From Kryptolebias marmoratus (lineage: Eukaryota > Chordata > Actinopteri > Cyprinodontiformes > Rivulidae): DNA of 64,000 bases. A program made the translations under genes and the position numbers. A model generated the notes under the pieces. It had not been told where the DNA came from and searched no databases. It saw nothing but the letters and a program-made list of their open reading frames with translations. Of this stretch, positions 63,301 through 64,000 are shown piece by piece. Where the stretch lies: assembly GCF_001649575.2 (NCBI RefSeq), contig NC_051433.1:16026621-16090620 (forward strand). The letters are read 5' to 3'. Positions within the stretch are counted from its first letter, which is position 1. Every line of letters starts with the position of its first letter.

Positions 63301-64000
63301 CTGGAGCCGTTTTTGTGTTTACTAAGTCTGATTAACTGTGGCAGCCATCTTGAATTGGTTTGACTGTAAAAGTTAGTCAGTTATAGATGTCCATCCAGGG
63401 ATTACTTTGAGAGGTAAATTAAAGTCAATCTTGTGGTTCATGAGATATTTTGCTAACAGACAAATGAACACACCCACAAACAGACACAGGTAATTCCATT
63501 ATCAACTGCCCTGGTGGAGGGCAAATAAAAAATATATATTTTAAACCCATATTTGACATTTCTAAGCATATTTTTAAGCCAGTAACCTAAAACTGAATGA
63601 AGAGCAGCTTACTTTTAATAACATTAGAACTCTGACGGATGCTTTCATCGTGTGAGCGGTCCATCTCGTTCACAGTAAGCAGCAGTTCCTGATATGCTTT
63701 TAGAGCCAAGTGCATCCTAAAAAAAAGCAAAAGATATGAACAAATGTGTTGGGGGGGGAGCTTTATCTGTCTGCCACCTCTGAACTGTTTCACACCAGTC
63801 TCACCTGCGGGACCAGGATGTGGCCTCTTTGCGGTCTGTCAGCATCATTTCATAGTAATTGGTAATGTTGCGCTCAATAAAATGAAACGTGCGAACAGAC
63901 ATGGTCTCAGAAACCAAGTCGGCATGGAAACCATTGCCCCGGTTGAACGCCATGAAGAAGCTGAGCGCCCAGAGGTAGTAGGTCTCATCGTGCTGCTGAG
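57305..64000 (-). CDS. timeless: Timeless circadian regulator / replication fork protection protein (5' end outside window)
   Basis: With TIPIN it stabilises stalled replication forks and aids checkpoint signalling and cohesion in the nucleus. Twenty exons (5' to 3'): 64000-63805, 63716-63613, 63081-62912, 62821-62696, 62517-62366, 61445-61348, 61266-61149, 61030-60829, 60738-60599, 60461-60382, 60153-60030, 59930-59848, 59742-59591, 59504-59273, 59134-59066, 58913-58795, 58628-58391, 57725-57674, 57581-57511, 57429-57305. All phases close, giving ~883 residues (human whole protein 1208), so about the first quarter to third is missing. Visible blocks are [51 protein letters not shown], the C-terminal helical repeat (GMGLV-type) region, an acidic stretch (about 59.4 kb), and a PARP1-binding-like block [15 protein letters not shown]...[10 protein letters not shown]...FWRIPAE. 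The C-terminus is [14 protein letters not shown]. Confidence 0.96.
62120..62225 (-). repeat. Dispersed repeat family B, minus orientation, TIMELESS intron
   Basis: The reverse complement carries GAACAATTATTATCTTACCT, GTTGTGGATGGCTTATTGAA and GAAATAGTTTAATTCTGAC, in the same order as the MMP19 intron 5 copy. It lies in the large intron 61446-62365. Confidence 0.75.
63213..63540 (-). repeat. Dispersed repeat family A, complete single unit with head, TIMELESS intron
   Basis: Reversed family A: ACTCTCAGCTACTACCACAC, GTGGCAGCCATCTTGAATTG, AAAAGTTAGTCAGTTATAG, GGTTCATGAGATATTTTGCT, AACAGACAAATGAACAC, then GCCCTGGTGGAGGGCAAATA. The whole copy lies in the intron 63082-63612. Confidence 0.85.

Overview
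The window is nuclear genomic DNA from a ray-finned (teleost) fish. The evidence is intron-split vertebrate genes with GT-AG junctions, compact introns, short simple repeats, and teleost-type retroelement debris including a Penelope-like element fragment. The species cannot be named from the sequence. Six protein genes were reconstructed exon by exon; reading phase closes at every junction. No bacterial, viral, CRISPR or rRNA content was seen.

Layout. 1-7.4 kb is non-coding with scattered repeats. 7.38-8.03 kb holds a decayed, internally inverted Penelope-like element. 8.65-12.06 kb (+) is CYP27B1, the mitochondrial 25-hydroxyvitamin D 1-alpha-hydroxylase, with a clear CCAAT/GC-box/TATA promoter. 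14.16-19.47 kb (+) is MCRS1, preceded by a CTCF-like site and a non-coding first exon. 19.8-24 kb is intergenic, with an RFX-like palindrome, a dispersed repeat carrying DR1-like motifs, and two micro-exon-like islands. 24.0-31.9 kb (+) is SUOX (sulfite oxidase) with its probable upstream promoter. 35.3-41.06 kb (+) is MMP19 with an ETS/AP-1 promoter. 42.5-45.2 kb (-) is a TMEM198-family gene, tail-to-tail with MMP19, whose probable first exon lies near 53 kb. 57.3 kb to the right edge (-) is TIMELESS, lacking only its N-terminal part, which lies outside the window.

The genes are not one pathway: vitamin D activation, chromatin/transcription (MCRS1), sulfite detoxification, extracellular proteolysis, a membrane protein linked to Wnt signalling, and replication-fork protection. 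What joins them is synteny: all six have counterparts on the long arm of human chromosome 12 (q13-q14), here packed into 64 kb. MMP19 next to TMEM198 matches the human MMP19-TMEM198B neighbourhood.

The most unusual material is outside the genes: a dispersed repeat family (called A here) with one head and one to three ~300-bp units, including a three-unit array filling MMP19 intron 8; a second family (B) shared by an MMP19 intron and a TIMELESS intron; and the head-to-head Penelope-like remnant. I found no convincing novel protein system.
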